Source: Megamonas sp. UBA1799
GTDB taxonomy: Bacteria > Bacillota > Negativicutes > Selenomonadales > Selenomonadaceae
Length of the DNA stretch: 18,261 bases
NCBI GenBank assembly: GCA_002319815.1
Contig: DCFR01000002.1
Span: 1-18,261 of the forward strand
Direction of reading: 5' to 3'
Below are positions 6,360 to 14,401 of this stretch, piece after piece (position 1 is the first letter of the stretch; the number at the start of each line of letters is the position of its first letter). Below the pieces are notes generated by a model. That model was given only the letters and a program-made list of their open reading frames with translations. It was not told the DNA's origin and ran no database searches. Made by a program: the position numbers and the translations under genes.

Positions 6360-8285
6360 ATGGGGATTTTTGAAGAAATGCGGGTAAAACAGATGAAAGG
6401 AAAATTGATCAGACAGGTTACAGCGGCTCTTTTGTTGGGCGGCGTCTGCTGGGGAGGCACTGCGTTTGCGGCGCCAAGCGGATCTTTGGATGAGTACAAA
6501 CTGGACGACGTGGTGGTTACCGCCGAAAGGATTCCAACCGCAAAAATGGATACGCCGGCGAATGTAACCGTGATTACCGCCAAGGAAATTGAAGAGAACC
6601 ATTATTCTGATGTGGCTGAAGCGTTAAGCCATGTGAATGGCGTGGTTTTAGGACGCCAGGGCAGCGCCGATGTACCGCAGATCAATGGTGACGAACGCGT
6701 GGTTATTATGGTAGATGGCCGCCGCCTTAATAATGATCAGGGGTTAAGCAGTGGTAAAGGGCGGGCAGATTTAAAAATGCTGCCGTCTTTGAAAAATGTG
6801 GATCGGATTGAAGTCGTTCAGGGAGGCGGCTCCGCTCTCTATGGTTCTGATGCAGTAGGCGGCGTGATTAATATTATTACGAAGAAAGGCAAGGAAGCGC
6901 GTACAACCTTGGATTTGAATACGGGTTCATGGGGAACGCATAATTATGAAATAACCAATGAAGGTTCGGATGGAACTTTGAGTTGGATGATGACGGCAGG
7001 GATACAGAAACAAGGCTATTATAATTATAAAATGAATGGCGCATCCAATCATGCGCCGCATAGCGATTATAGCAACAATAGTTTTTCTTTACGTCTGGAT
7101 GATAAGCTGGATGCCAGCAGTTCGGCTACTTTTGTCATGGAGCACAAGTCTATACATTATGATCAATTTCATAATGTCATTAATAATGCTTATTATTCCG
7201 ATGCAATGCAAAATGAGTTATTTAATAACTATGCGATCAGTTATCAATTTAAAGAAAATAAATCGACACCCGGATTTGTGCGCGTCTTTGATAACTATCG
7301 ATCGGCAAATTATACCAGTCATTACAATACCAGACTTTATGGCATTGATTATCAAAACGGGTGGGATTTGGGCAAAAATAATCGCATGATTGCCGGATTG
7401 GAATGGCATGAAAGTAAGTCGTCTAATAAGGCTGATGGCTATGAAAATAAAGAAATCACAAATAAAGCCATTTACTTACAGGATACAATGAAGTTAGATA
7501 ATAAATGGTCTTTTGTTCCTGGGATTCGTTTAGACCATCATAATATGTTTGGGAATCATTGGACGCCTAAAGCGGCCCTGAATTATAAGGCCAATGATAA
7601 GACGCAGCTGTATGCATCCTGGGGGCGTGTGTTCCGTGCGCCAACGTCAGATGATTTGTACTGGTATCAGGATTTTGGCTATGGTATGTATAATATGTAC
7701 GGCAATCCTAATTTGAAACCAGAGACCGGATATACAGAAACATTGGGGGTCAATCATCAGTTTGATAAAAATACGAGTATCAACGCCAGTATTTTTAAGA
7801 GTGAATTGCATGATGCGATTTACTGGCTTCCTGATGTCAATTATAATTATTCCGCGCAGAATGTTTCATCTGAGAAAAAACATGGGTTAGAGATTTCATT
7901 CAAAAAGAAGGCCGATAATGTGTGGAGCTATGATGTCGGTTACTCTTATATCCATACAGAAGCCGATAATAATAGCAGCGTTGCCGCCGCCGGTAAGAAT
8001 AGAGAACCCAATGGATATCGTTTTGGCGTTCATTATACAAAAGGCCCTTGGAAGTCCAACTTATACGGAACGGTTGGCAGCGGGCTCGATACGAAATTCT
8101 ATTTGACCCGGAGCTATGCTATTTTTGATTTTAATGTAAGTTATGACTTTAATCAGCAAACTACGATGTATTTTAAGATTAACAACCTTACCAATCAGGA
8201 ATATTCTGAATACCCCGGCGTTCAGGGAAATCGTTATCCGGCTGCGGGACGGTTCTTCCAGATCGGCATGACCTATAGTTTCTAA
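6360..8285 (+). CDS. TonB-dependent outer-membrane receptor (BtuB/FepA-like)
   Basis: This receptor imports a scarce ligand, typically a corrinoid, heme or ferric siderophore, across the outer membrane using TonB energy. A signal peptide ends at about residue 36 (AFA before APSG). A TonB-box-like DDVVVTAER follows near 46-54, then a plug domain with VMVDGRR-type, ALYGSDAVGGVINIIT and related motifs up to about 175. The remainder is a beta-barrel rich in Tyr, Asn and aromatic alternation, with a late RVFRAPTSDDLYW segment and a terminal phenylalanine (TYSF) typical of BAM substrates. The ATG at 6360 has GAGGAAGAG just upstream; an internal ATG at 6393 would give a shorter, more ordinary signal peptide but lacks a ribosome site. 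The barrel region is visibly more AT-rich than its neighbours, at least partly because of its Asn/Tyr/Lys content. No tonB, exbB or exbD is in the window. The gene also shows that the host has an outer membrane. Confidence 0.93.
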   Translation: MGIFEEMRVKQMKGKLIRQVTAALLLGGVCWGGTAFAAPSGSLDEYKLDDVVVTAERIPTAKMDTPANVTVITAKEIEENHYSDVAEALSHVNGVVLGRQGSADVPQINGDERVVIMVDGRRLNNDQGLSSGKGRADLKMLPSLKNVDRIEVVQGGGSALYGSDAVGGVINIITKKGKEARTTLDLNTGSWGTHNYEITNEGSDGTLSWMMTAGIQKQGYYNYKMNGASNHAPHSDYSNNSFSLRLDDKLDASSSATFVMEHKSIHYDQFHNVINNAYYSDAMQNELFNNYAISYQFKENKSTPGFVRVFDNYRSANYTSHYNTRLYGIDYQNGWDLGKNNRMIAGLEWHESKSSNKADGYENKEITNKAIYLQDTMKLDNKWSFVPGIRLDHHNMFGNHWTPKAALNYKANDKTQLYASWGRVFRAPTSDDLYWYQDFGYGMYNMYGNPNLKPETGYTETLGVNHQFDKNTSINASIFKSELHDAIYWLPDVNYNYSAQNVSSEKKHGLEISFKKKADNVWSYDVGYSYIHTEADNNSSVAAAGKNREPNGYRFGVHYTKGPWKSNLYGTVGSGLDTKFYLTRSYAIFDFNVSYDFNQQTTMYFKINNLTNQEYSEYPGVQGNRYPAAGRFFQIGMTYSF

Positions 8286-8304
8286 GGTTTATAGTTCTGT
8301 ATCC

Positions 8305-8328
8305 GGCCGGCCGCTAGGCGGTCCGGCC
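8305..8328 (+). terminator. GC-rich stem-loop after the receptor gene, weak terminator or processing hairpin
   Basis: GGCCGGCCGC (8305-8314) pairs with GCGG and CCGGCC (8318-8328) around a 3-base loop, with one bulged T. Only a TTTT follows, after about eight bases, so full termination is doubtful. It may attenuate transcription or stabilise the receptor mRNA. Confidence 0.4.
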
Positions 8329-8337
8329 CGATGCAGT

Positions 8338-8366
8338 TTTACATAACATAGTCCGCCGGACATGAT
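8338..8366 (+). promoter_or_regulatory. Weak possible promoter ahead of the chelatase ATPase genes
   Basis: TTTACA (8338-8343) and CATGAT (8361-8366) are separated by 17 bases; the first matches the -35 consensus at 5 of 6 positions, the second the -10 at 4 of 6. The spacer ends with a short dyad, GTCC-GCC-GGAC. The rest of this 127-base gap contains the stem-loop just upstream and the GAAGGAG ribosome site at 8396-8402. I see no cobalamin riboswitch here. Confidence 0.3.
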
Positions 8367-8412
8367 TTTATTTACATACATACCCAAATTTATCTGAAGG
8401 AGCTTTGTTTGT

Positions 8413-9435
8413 ATGAAAAGAAAAGCAGTGTATCCGTTTACCGCAATTGTTGGACAGGAAGAGATGAAGCTGGCGCTGATTCTCAATGTTATTAATCCGT
8501 CTTTGGGTGGTGTATTGATCAAAGGAGAAAAGGGAACAGCTAAATCAACAGCTGTGCGCGCGCTGGCAGCGCTTTTGCCGGCGATGCAGGCTGCGAAGGG
8601 CTGCCGTTATCATTGCAATCCGGCGCTTCCTAATTTACTGTGCGATGAATGCCGTAAAAAGCTGTCAGATGCAGGCAGTCTGGCAACGGAAGAGATACAG
8701 ATGCGGGTCATTGAACTGCCGGTCAGCGCTACGGAAGACCGGGTAGTCGGTACGCTGGATATCGAAATGGCTATTCAGCAAGGGCGAAAACGTTTTGAAC
8801 CGGGAATTTTGGCGGATGCCAATCGGAATATTCTTTATGTAGATGAAATTAACTTGCTGGAAGATCATATTGTGGATGTTTTATTGGACTCGGCGGCGAT
8901 GGGCGTGAATACGGTGGAACGGGAGGGTGTCTCTTATGCCCATCCGGCGCGCTTTGTGCTGGTTGGCACAATGAACCCTGAGGAAGGCGATATCCGGCCG
9001 CAGCTGCTGGATCGATTTGCTCTTTCGGTCACTGTAGTCGGCGAGCATGAGCCGGCTAACCGGGTGGAAGTCATTCAACGCCGTCTGTCTTATGAAAAAG
9101 ATGCCGATGCTTTTTGTACGTCTTATGCATCGGCACAGCAGAAATTGGCGCAGCAGATTACGGCGGCGCAGGCAATGCTGGATACGGTAACGATTCCCGA
9201 TGAGCAGGTGGCCAAAGTAGCCGCGATGGCGATTGAACTTGGGGTTGATGGACATCGGGCAGATATTACGGTCATTAAAACCGCGCTGACGCATGCCGCC
9301 TTTTTTGGTCGTCAGGAGGTCAGCGTAGAGGATTTGAAGGCAGCCGCGCATTTGGCGCTGCCACATCGTATGCGCCGGCGGCCTTTTGAAGACGGCGAGC
9401 TGGATTGGTCGCAGGTTGAAAGCCTGTTGGTATAA
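8413..9435 (+). CDS. ChlI/BchI-like AAA+ ATPase subunit of the chelatase, with Cys4 insert
   Basis: This 340-residue AAA+ protein belongs to the magnesium-chelatase I-subunit family, which forms a hexameric ring with the D subunit to drive metal insertion by the large subunit. Walker A GEKGTAKST is at 38-46, Walker B LYVDEINLL at 141-149, followed by VGTMNPEEGDIRPQLLDRF (sensor 1/arginine finger region), and a C-terminal lid helix containing LPHRMRRRPF. An insertion between Walker A and the pore-loop region carries four cysteines, 64, 68, 77 and 80 (C-x3-C, C-x2-C). A similar Cys-containing insert occurs, to my recollection, in ChlI homologues of archaea and non-phototrophic bacteria; it could bind Zn or an Fe-S cluster. 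GAAGGAG lies 10 bases before the ATG. The ChlD-like gene follows after 9 bases. With no photosynthesis genes in view, the partner is almost certainly the CobN-like protein. Confidence 0.9.
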   Translation: MKRKAVYPFTAIVGQEEMKLALILNVINPSLGGVLIKGEKGTAKSTAVRALAALLPAMQAAKGCRYHCNPALPNLLCDECRKKLSDAGSLATEEIQMRVIELPVSATEDRVVGTLDIEMAIQQGRKRFEPGILADANRNILYVDEINLLEDHIVDVLLDSAAMGVNTVEREGVSYAHPARFVLVGTMNPEEGDIRPQLLDRFALSVTVVGEHEPANRVEVIQRRLSYEKDADAFCTSYASAQQKLAQQITAAQAMLDTVTIPDEQVAKVAAMAIELGVDGHRADITVIKTALTHAAFFGRQEVSVEDLKAAAHLALPHRMRRRPFEDGELDWSQVESLLV

Positions 9436-9444
9436 AGGGGCGAT

Positions 9445-11409
9445 ATGATGGAACGATTTTATTATCCTTTTACAGCGCTGGTCGGGATGGAACAGGCCAA
9501 GCAGGCATTGTTGATTGCATTGGTCAATCCCCGTGCGGGAGGACTGCTGCTGTCCGGACCTAAAGGAACGGCAAAATCAACACTGGTCCGGTCCGCCGCC
9601 GTGTTGACGAAAACCGGACAACTGGCTGAGCTTCCCCTTGGGGCAACGGAAGACATGGTATTTGGCAGTATTGACCTTGAAGCGGCGCTGGCAACTGGGA
9701 CGAAACAGTTACGGTCCGGTGTGCTTTTTCGGGCGGCGGAGACAATTTTATATATGGATGAAGTCAACCTCTTGCGGTCGGATTTTCTGACTGCGGTTCT
9801 GGACAGTGCGGCTAATGGATTTTTTGAGCTGCAGCGCGACGGCATTTGTTACAGGGAAGATGTGAGCTATACGCCCGTAGGGACGATGAATCCCGAAGAA
9901 GGAACGCTTTCGTCGGCGATGTTGGATCGGTTTGGTCTGTTCGTTTCGTTGGAAGATGAAATGGATGCTAACGCGCGGGTTGAAGTCGTTAAACGTGTGC
10001 TGGACTTTGAACGGACCGGGGAGGAATTTTGGGCCGTTTATGCGGAGCAGGAAAGAGAACTAGCGGAGAAGATTGCCAATGCGAGGGCTTGCCTGCCTTC
10101 CGTGGAAGCTTCCGAGGCTATTTTAGAATTGGTGGCGCAATATTGCGCCCGGGCTTACTGCCGCGGGAACCGAGCCGATTTATATCTGTTGGAAGCGGCG
10201 CGGGCCATTGCCGCCTTGGCCGCTCGCAGTTACATTATGCCGCAGGATGTAGAACAGGCGGCGATGTTCGTTTTGCCGCATCGCATGGGACAGCCGCCGC
10301 AGCAACAAGCACCGGCTGCCGATGATTCGGAAACGGATACCGGGCAGGATGAAAATTCGGATGATTCTTCGGATGAAAGTCCGGATGCGCCGGAAGAAAA
10401 TGCGCCCGGACAATCGGAGGATGATAGTCAGCCAGAAAAGGATGCTGACGACGAGCCGGAAAACGATGCTGATGAGGATGCAGAGGAATCAGCGGCTCCG
10501 CCGCTGGAGGGAGAGAATCAGGATTCAGGCGATGACCAGACAGAGGATGCAGCCGGTGATATGGAGCAAGTTTTTGCCGCTTTAGAAAATATGCCGGTTC
10601 CGCCCATGTCGATTGAAAATCATTTTGAGCATCAGAAACGTGAAGGCAGCGGTAAGCGCAGCCTGACGCGTACGGACAGCCGCCTGGGCCGTTATGTGCG
10701 CGCTGAACTGCCCCGTGGACACCGAGGACTGGATCTCGCTTTCGACGCTACTTTGCGGGCGGCGGCGCCTTATCAGCGGAGCCGCTCTGGAAAGCAGGCC
10801 GTGATCATTTGTCCGGAAGATTATCGCAGCCGGGTGCGTGAAAAACATATCGGCGCCAACATTATTTTTCTGGTGGATGCGAGCGGGTCCATGGGAGCGC
10901 AGGCAAGAATGAAAACCGTCAAAGGCGTTATCCTTTCATTATTAAAGGAAGCCTATCAAAAACGGGATCGGGTGGGCCTGATTGCCTTTCGCCGGGATAA
11001 GGCAGAAGTTTTGCTGCCGGTGACGCGCAGTGTTGATTTAGCGGAGAAACTGCTGCGGGATTTGCCGACGGGCGGCAAGACCCCGTTGGCGGAGGGTCTG
11101 GAAAGCACCTTGCAGATGCTGTATGGACTGGATCGGCGGGATAAAGGACAGCAGACCGTTGTCGTTTTGATTACGGATGGACGGGCCAATGCAACGTATG
11201 ATCAGGATGATCCTGTTGTTCGGGCTTTGCAGGCGGCGGAAAAATTCAGCCGCACGCCGGCATTATCCGTAGTGCTGGATACAGAGACCGATTTCTTAAA
11301 ACTGGGCATTGCGCCGCAGATCGCCCGCAAAATGGGAGCATCTTATTATACCTTGCGGCGCTTGTCGGCGGAGCGAGTGCTGCGTATCGTAAAATCAATG
11401 CAGGCGTAG
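9445..11409 (+). CDS. ChlD/BchD-like chelatase subunit: AAA+, acidic linker, VWA domain
   Basis: This 654-residue protein has the classical three-part D-subunit architecture. The N-terminal AAA+ domain (to about 285) has an apparently intact Walker A, GPKGTAKST at 38-46, and Walker B, LYMDEVNLL near 102-110. A very acidic Asp/Glu/Ser/Pro linker spans about 293-375. The C-terminal von Willebrand A domain carries a complete metal-ion-dependent adhesion site: DASGS at 478-482, a TGGKTPL loop threonine, and LITDGRAN. In Mg-chelatase the D subunit couples the I ring to the large subunit. Intact Walker motifs are notable because the D subunits of several phototrophs have degenerate ones. Two ATGs lie in tandem; the second (9448) is better spaced from the AAAGGGG ribosome site, so the protein may be one residue shorter. 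The stop is 13 bases before the ABC ATPase gene. Confidence 0.92.
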   Translation: MMERFYYPFTALVGMEQAKQALLIALVNPRAGGLLLSGPKGTAKSTLVRSAAVLTKTGQLAELPLGATEDMVFGSIDLEAALATGTKQLRSGVLFRAAETILYMDEVNLLRSDFLTAVLDSAANGFFELQRDGICYREDVSYTPVGTMNPEEGTLSSAMLDRFGLFVSLEDEMDANARVEVVKRVLDFERTGEEFWAVYAEQERELAEKIANARACLPSVEASEAILELVAQYCARAYCRGNRADLYLLEAARAIAALAARSYIMPQDVEQAAMFVLPHRMGQPPQQQAPAADDSETDTGQDENSDDSSDESPDAPEENAPGQSEDDSQPEKDADDEPENDADEDAEESAAPPLEGENQDSGDDQTEDAAGDMEQVFAALENMPVPPMSIENHFEHQKREGSGKRSLTRTDSRLGRYVRAELPRGHRGLDLAFDATLRAAAPYQRSRSGKQAVIICPEDYRSRVREKHIGANIIFLVDASGSMGAQARMKTVKGVILSLLKEAYQKRDRVGLIAFRRDKAEVLLPVTRSVDLAEKLLRDLPTGGKTPLAEGLESTLQMLYGLDRRDKGQQTVVVLITDGRANATYDQDDPVVRALQAAEKFSRTPALSVVLDTETDFLKLGIAPQIARKMGASYYTLRRLSAERVLRIVKSMQA

Positions 11410-11422
11410 GGGGAAGCAGAAG

Positions 11423-12301
11423 ATGGCAGAGGATATCGTTTTGTCCGCGGAACATGTTCGGGCGGGCTATGGACATCATATGGAAGTATTGCACGATGTA
11501 TCGTTTGCGGTGCAGCGCGGTGAAATGGTGGGTCTGATCGGTCCGAATGGCGCAGGCAAAAGCACGTTGCTGAAAACTCTGCGCGGGATTATGGAGCCGC
11601 TGTCCGGGCAAGTGTTTCTGCATGGACAGCCGGCCAGTGAATTTACCAATCGTGCGTTTGCCTGCGAGGCGGCTTATCTGCAGCAGACGGTAGAGATTTC
11701 CTTTGGTTACAGTGTCCGCGAAATCGTGATGGCCGGGCGTTATCCGCGTCTGAAGTGGTGGGAAAAGGAAGGGGCGGACGATGAACGCATTGTCGATGCT
11801 TGTATGGAGTATACCGGCGTGCTTGAACTGGCACATAAATCTATTCACGCTATTTCCGGGGGGCAGCGGCAGCGGGTGCTGCTGGCAAAGGTTTTAGCGC
11901 AACAAACGCCGCTCTTGTTTCTGGATGAGCCCTCTACCGGTCTGGATATTTTTTATCAGGAGGAAATTTTCCGCTTTTGCCGGGAGCTTTGTGCGGCAGG
12001 CAAAACGGTGCTGATGGTGGTACATGAGCTGTCGCTGGCGGCTAAGTTTTGTTCCCGGCTCATGCTGGTCGGGCAGCAGGCAATATTGGCCGATGGCGAA
12101 CCGGAACATGTTTTGACCGCAGAAAATCTCAGTCGGGCTTACCGGGTTCCGGTACGGGTTGTGAAAAATCCGCTTACCGGCAGCTATGAAGTCTTTACGG
12201 AGCCGGCGGATGGCGCAGCGCGGCGAGACGAACTTTTGCAGATTATTGCCGGCGGCGCGGATGCCGCGGCAATGGGGAAGGAAAGTGAACAGGCAGGATG
12301 A
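11423..12301 (+). CDS. BtuD/FecE-type ABC importer ATPase
   Basis: This 292-residue cytoplasmic ATPase powers a type II importer for corrinoids, heme or siderophores. It has Walker A GPNGAGKS at 40-47, a Q-loop in the AAYLQQT segment, signature ISGGQRQRV near 144-152, Walker B LLFLDEPS near 164-171, and a switch histidine in VVHELSLAAK. The vertebrate-independent FecE/BtuD type is indicated by the long spacer containing GRYPRLKWW before the helical domain. Its likely partners are the binding lipoprotein encoded between the cobN-like gene and the receptor gene, and the FecCD-type permease encoded after the nifK-like gene. The stop overlaps the nifH-like start in an ATGA, so importer and reductase production are translationally coupled. 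GGGGGAAG lies ahead of its ATG. Confidence 0.92.
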   Translation: MAEDIVLSAEHVRAGYGHHMEVLHDVSFAVQRGEMVGLIGPNGAGKSTLLKTLRGIMEPLSGQVFLHGQPASEFTNRAFACEAAYLQQTVEISFGYSVREIVMAGRYPRLKWWEKEGADDERIVDACMEYTGVLELAHKSIHAISGGQRQRVLLAKVLAQQTPLLFLDEPSTGLDIFYQEEIFRFCRELCAAGKTVLMVVHELSLAAKFCSRLMLVGQQAILADGEPEHVLTAENLSRAYRVPVRVVKNPLTGSYEVFTEPADGAARRDELLQIIAGGADAAAMGKESEQAG

Positions 12302-13110
12302 AAAAAATTGCATTTTATGGGAAGGGCGGCATCGGTAAGTCTACGACCGCATCCAATGTATCGGCTGCTTTTAGTGGAATGGGGCGTCGGGTTTGCCAGA
12401 TCGGCTGCGATCCTAAAAATGATTCTACCCGGCTTTTGTTGGGACATATTTGCCGCAGTACCGTACTGGATCTGGAACGCCAGCGCAAAGGCGGCGAAAT
12501 CGCTTTGGAGGAAATTGTCCATACAGGCTTTCATGGGATTCATTGCATTGAAGCCGGCGGGCCGGAGCCGGGGGTCGGCTGCGCCGGGAGAGGCATTATT
12601 GTGGCCTTGGAGAAAGTGCGGGCGCTGCAGGCGCTGGACAATACAGATGTAGTGCTGTATGATGTGCTGGGCGACGTGGTTTGCGGCGGCTTTGCCGTGC
12701 CGATCCGGGAAGGGTATGCAGAAGAGATATATATTGTTTCTTCCGGTGAATTAATGTCGCTGTATGCCGCGAATAATATTGCCAAAGGGATTCGAAAATT
12801 TGCGGCCCGCGGGCGGGTGAAGCTGGGGGGAATTATTGGCAACAGCCGCAATGTAGAATTTGAAGAAGAATTGCTGCGCGATTTCGCGGTCCGTATCGGC
12901 ACGCAGCTCATTGCGTTTGTGCCTCGTTCCAAAGTAGTACATGATGCGGAAATCCATCGCCAGACGGTTCTGGAGTTTGCGCCGGAAACACCGCAGGCAG
13001 AGGTGTATCGTAATCTGGCGGCAGCCATTGATCAAAATACGGATCTTCAAATTCCGACGCCGATGGAATTTGAAGATTTGGAAGCCATGGTTGAGCACTA
13101 TGGCAATTAA
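12298..13110 (+). CDS. NifH/BchL/CfbC-like Fe-protein reductase
   Basis: This 270-residue protein is a homodimeric [4Fe-4S] ATPase-reductase of the nitrogenase Fe-protein family, delivering low-potential electrons to a D/K-type partner with ATP hydrolysis. The P-loop GKGGIGKST is at 8-16, the CDPKNDST switch region follows at 37-44, and both cluster cysteines are present: Cys95 in GVGCAGRG and Cys129 in LGDVVCGGF, matching nitrogenase Cys97 and Cys132. The length is close to BchL and NifH. The ATG overlaps the ABC ATPase stop by 4 bases, and its own end overlaps the nifD-like start by 11. Candidate family roles are protochlorophyllide reduction (BchL), Ni-sirohydrochlorin diamide cyclisation (CfbC), methylthio-alkane reduction (MarH) or N2 reduction. 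Chelatase and B12-type transport neighbours favour a tetrapyrrole substrate. NifB, NifE and NifN are absent. Confidence 0.93.
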   Translation: MKKIAFYGKGGIGKSTTASNVSAAFSGMGRRVCQIGCDPKNDSTRLLLGHICRSTVLDLERQRKGGEIALEEIVHTGFHGIHCIEAGGPEPGVGCAGRGIIVALEKVRALQALDNTDVVLYDVLGDVVCGGFAVPIREGYAEEIYIVSSGELMSLYAANNIAKGIRKFAARGRVKLGGIIGNSRNVEFEEELLRDFAVRIGTQLIAFVPRSKVVHDAEIHRQTVLEFAPETPQAEVYRNLAAAIDQNTDLQIPTPMEFEDLEAMVEHYGN

Positions 13111-14401
13111 GGCAAAGCGCATTATGAAGCGCCGTAATAGCTGTAGCTGCAGTATGCCGGGCGTGTGGCGCGCGTTATGTTATGTAGAGGGCGCCGTGGT
13201 GATTTTTCATTCGCCGCGCGCTTGCGCTCATATTGCCCGGCGCATGGATATCAATTCCTATTATCGTAATATCCGGGATGCTTATGGAGAATGCGAGCTC
13301 AAAAGCGTGCCGCTGCTTTCCAGCGATCTGGAAGAAGACGAAGCGGTGTTCGGGGGAGAAAATCGGTTGCGGCGGGCCATTCGGTATGCGGCGGAAAAAT
13401 ATCATCCCAAGGCGATTTTTATAGCCAATTCCTGTGTTTCCGGCGTTATTGGCGACGATACGGAAGCTGTGGCGGCCGAAATGGAAGAAGAACTGGGAAT
13501 TGTGGTAGCAGCGGTTTCTGCGCATGGCTATCTGGATGGCGAATATTTTGCCGGGTATATTGACACGGCCCGGATGCTGATTGACCGTTTTATGCAGCCG
13601 CAGCCGAAACAACCGGGAACTGTGATGTTGTTAGGGGATTGCGGCGGCGTATATGGCGAATATGTACAACAGATTAAGCGGCTTTTGCAATATTTTTCCT
13701 TGCGTGTCACCGCGCATTTTCCTTCGTTTATACCGATTGATCAGCTGGCGTCGGCTCCGTCTGCGTCCCTGACGATTGTTTTGGGACGTTATAAGGCGGA
13801 TGAACGGCAGCAGGAGCTGGTGAAACTGGCAGAGCATATTAAAGATCGTTTTGCCATTCCGTATCTCGGCGATATTTACCCGGTAGGTTTTGAACAAACA
13901 AAACAGTGGCTGCAGCGACTGGGCGCTATGATCGGCCGGCCGGAGCAGGCAGCTCGGGCAATCGCCGCCGAGGAACAGGCATTTGCCGCAGCGGTGGAGC
14001 AGGCCCGGAAAGTTTTAGCGGGAAAGAAGATCGTATACTGTGTCGGACGTCTGGCGCAATATTTTCAGCCGGAAATCGATTTGGCGCTGTTGAAACGGCT
14101 GGGAATACAACTGTTGGGGATACAGCTGTTTGACTGTTATCCCGATACAGAACGGCAGCTCTTATTGCAGCGCTTACAGGCATGTACCACCGCTCCGGTT
14201 CTTGCAGGCGTTGGGGCTGAGATGGCTCTGCGCGATGCCAATTTTGTTTTGACGACACATGAACTTTTATCGGCAGAAATCAAACAGGTTTACACTTTGT
14301 TTTTGCCGGGGGCTGGCTGGCAGGGAGAACGGGATCTTATGCGGGCAATGACGCGAATTGTTTGCCGGCAGACAAGCCGGGGAGGGTTAGTATATGCTTA
14401 G
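13100..14401 (+). CDS. Nitrogenase component 1-like subunit, NifD/BchN-type
   Basis: This 433-residue protein is a divergent member of the nitrogenase component 1 family. Three cluster cysteine positions are kept: Cys17 (in CSCSMPG; Cys15 is an alternative), Cys42 in FHSPRACA, and Cys112 in NSCVSGVIGDDTEAVA, spaced much like NifD Cys62, 88 and 154. An extra Cys27 lies in the first segment. At the position of the FeMo-cofactor cysteine (NifD Cys275, in the HCYRS motif) I align LGRYK by eye, with glycine replacing cysteine, followed by the expected FAIPYLGDIYPVGFEQT block. It therefore probably carries an inter-subunit [4Fe-4S] cluster but no FeMo-type cofactor, as in BchNB and CfbD. The length is close to BchN. 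The ATG at 13100 overlaps the nifH-like end; a second in-frame ATG at 13124 has a better purine-rich leader and would lose 8 residues. Its end overlaps the next gene by 8 bases. Confidence 0.88.
   Translation: MAIKAKRIMKRRNSCSCSMPGVWRALCYVEGAVVIFHSPRACAHIARRMDINSYYRNIRDAYGECELKSVPLLSSDLEEDEAVFGGENRLRRAIRYAAEKYHPKAIFIANSCVSGVIGDDTEAVAAEMEEELGIVVAAVSAHGYLDGEYFAGYIDTARMLIDRFMQPQPKQPGTVMLLGDCGGVYGEYVQQIKRLLQYFSLRVTAHFPSFIPIDQLASAPSASLTIVLGRYKADERQQELVKLAEHIKDRFAIPYLGDIYPVGFEQTKQWLQRLGAMIGRPEQAARAIAAEEQAFAAAVEQARKVLAGKKIVYCVGRLAQYFQPEIDLALLKRLGIQLLGIQLFDCYPDTERQLLLQRLQACTTAPVLAGVGAEMALRDANFVLTTHELLSAEIKQVYTLFLPGAGWQGERDLMRAMTRIVCRQTSRGGLVYA

Noticed and set aside
6900..8200. AT-rich receptor barrel as a sign of recent horizontal transfer
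   Set aside because: The beta-barrel's many Asn, Tyr, Lys and Ile codons are AT-rich by nature, and no mobile-element remnants or repeats flank the gene.
12941..13099. N-terminal extension of the nifD-like protein from an ATG at 12941
   Set aside because: This frame runs inside the nifH-like gene, its residues are basic and unlike the family, and component 1 homology begins just after 13100.
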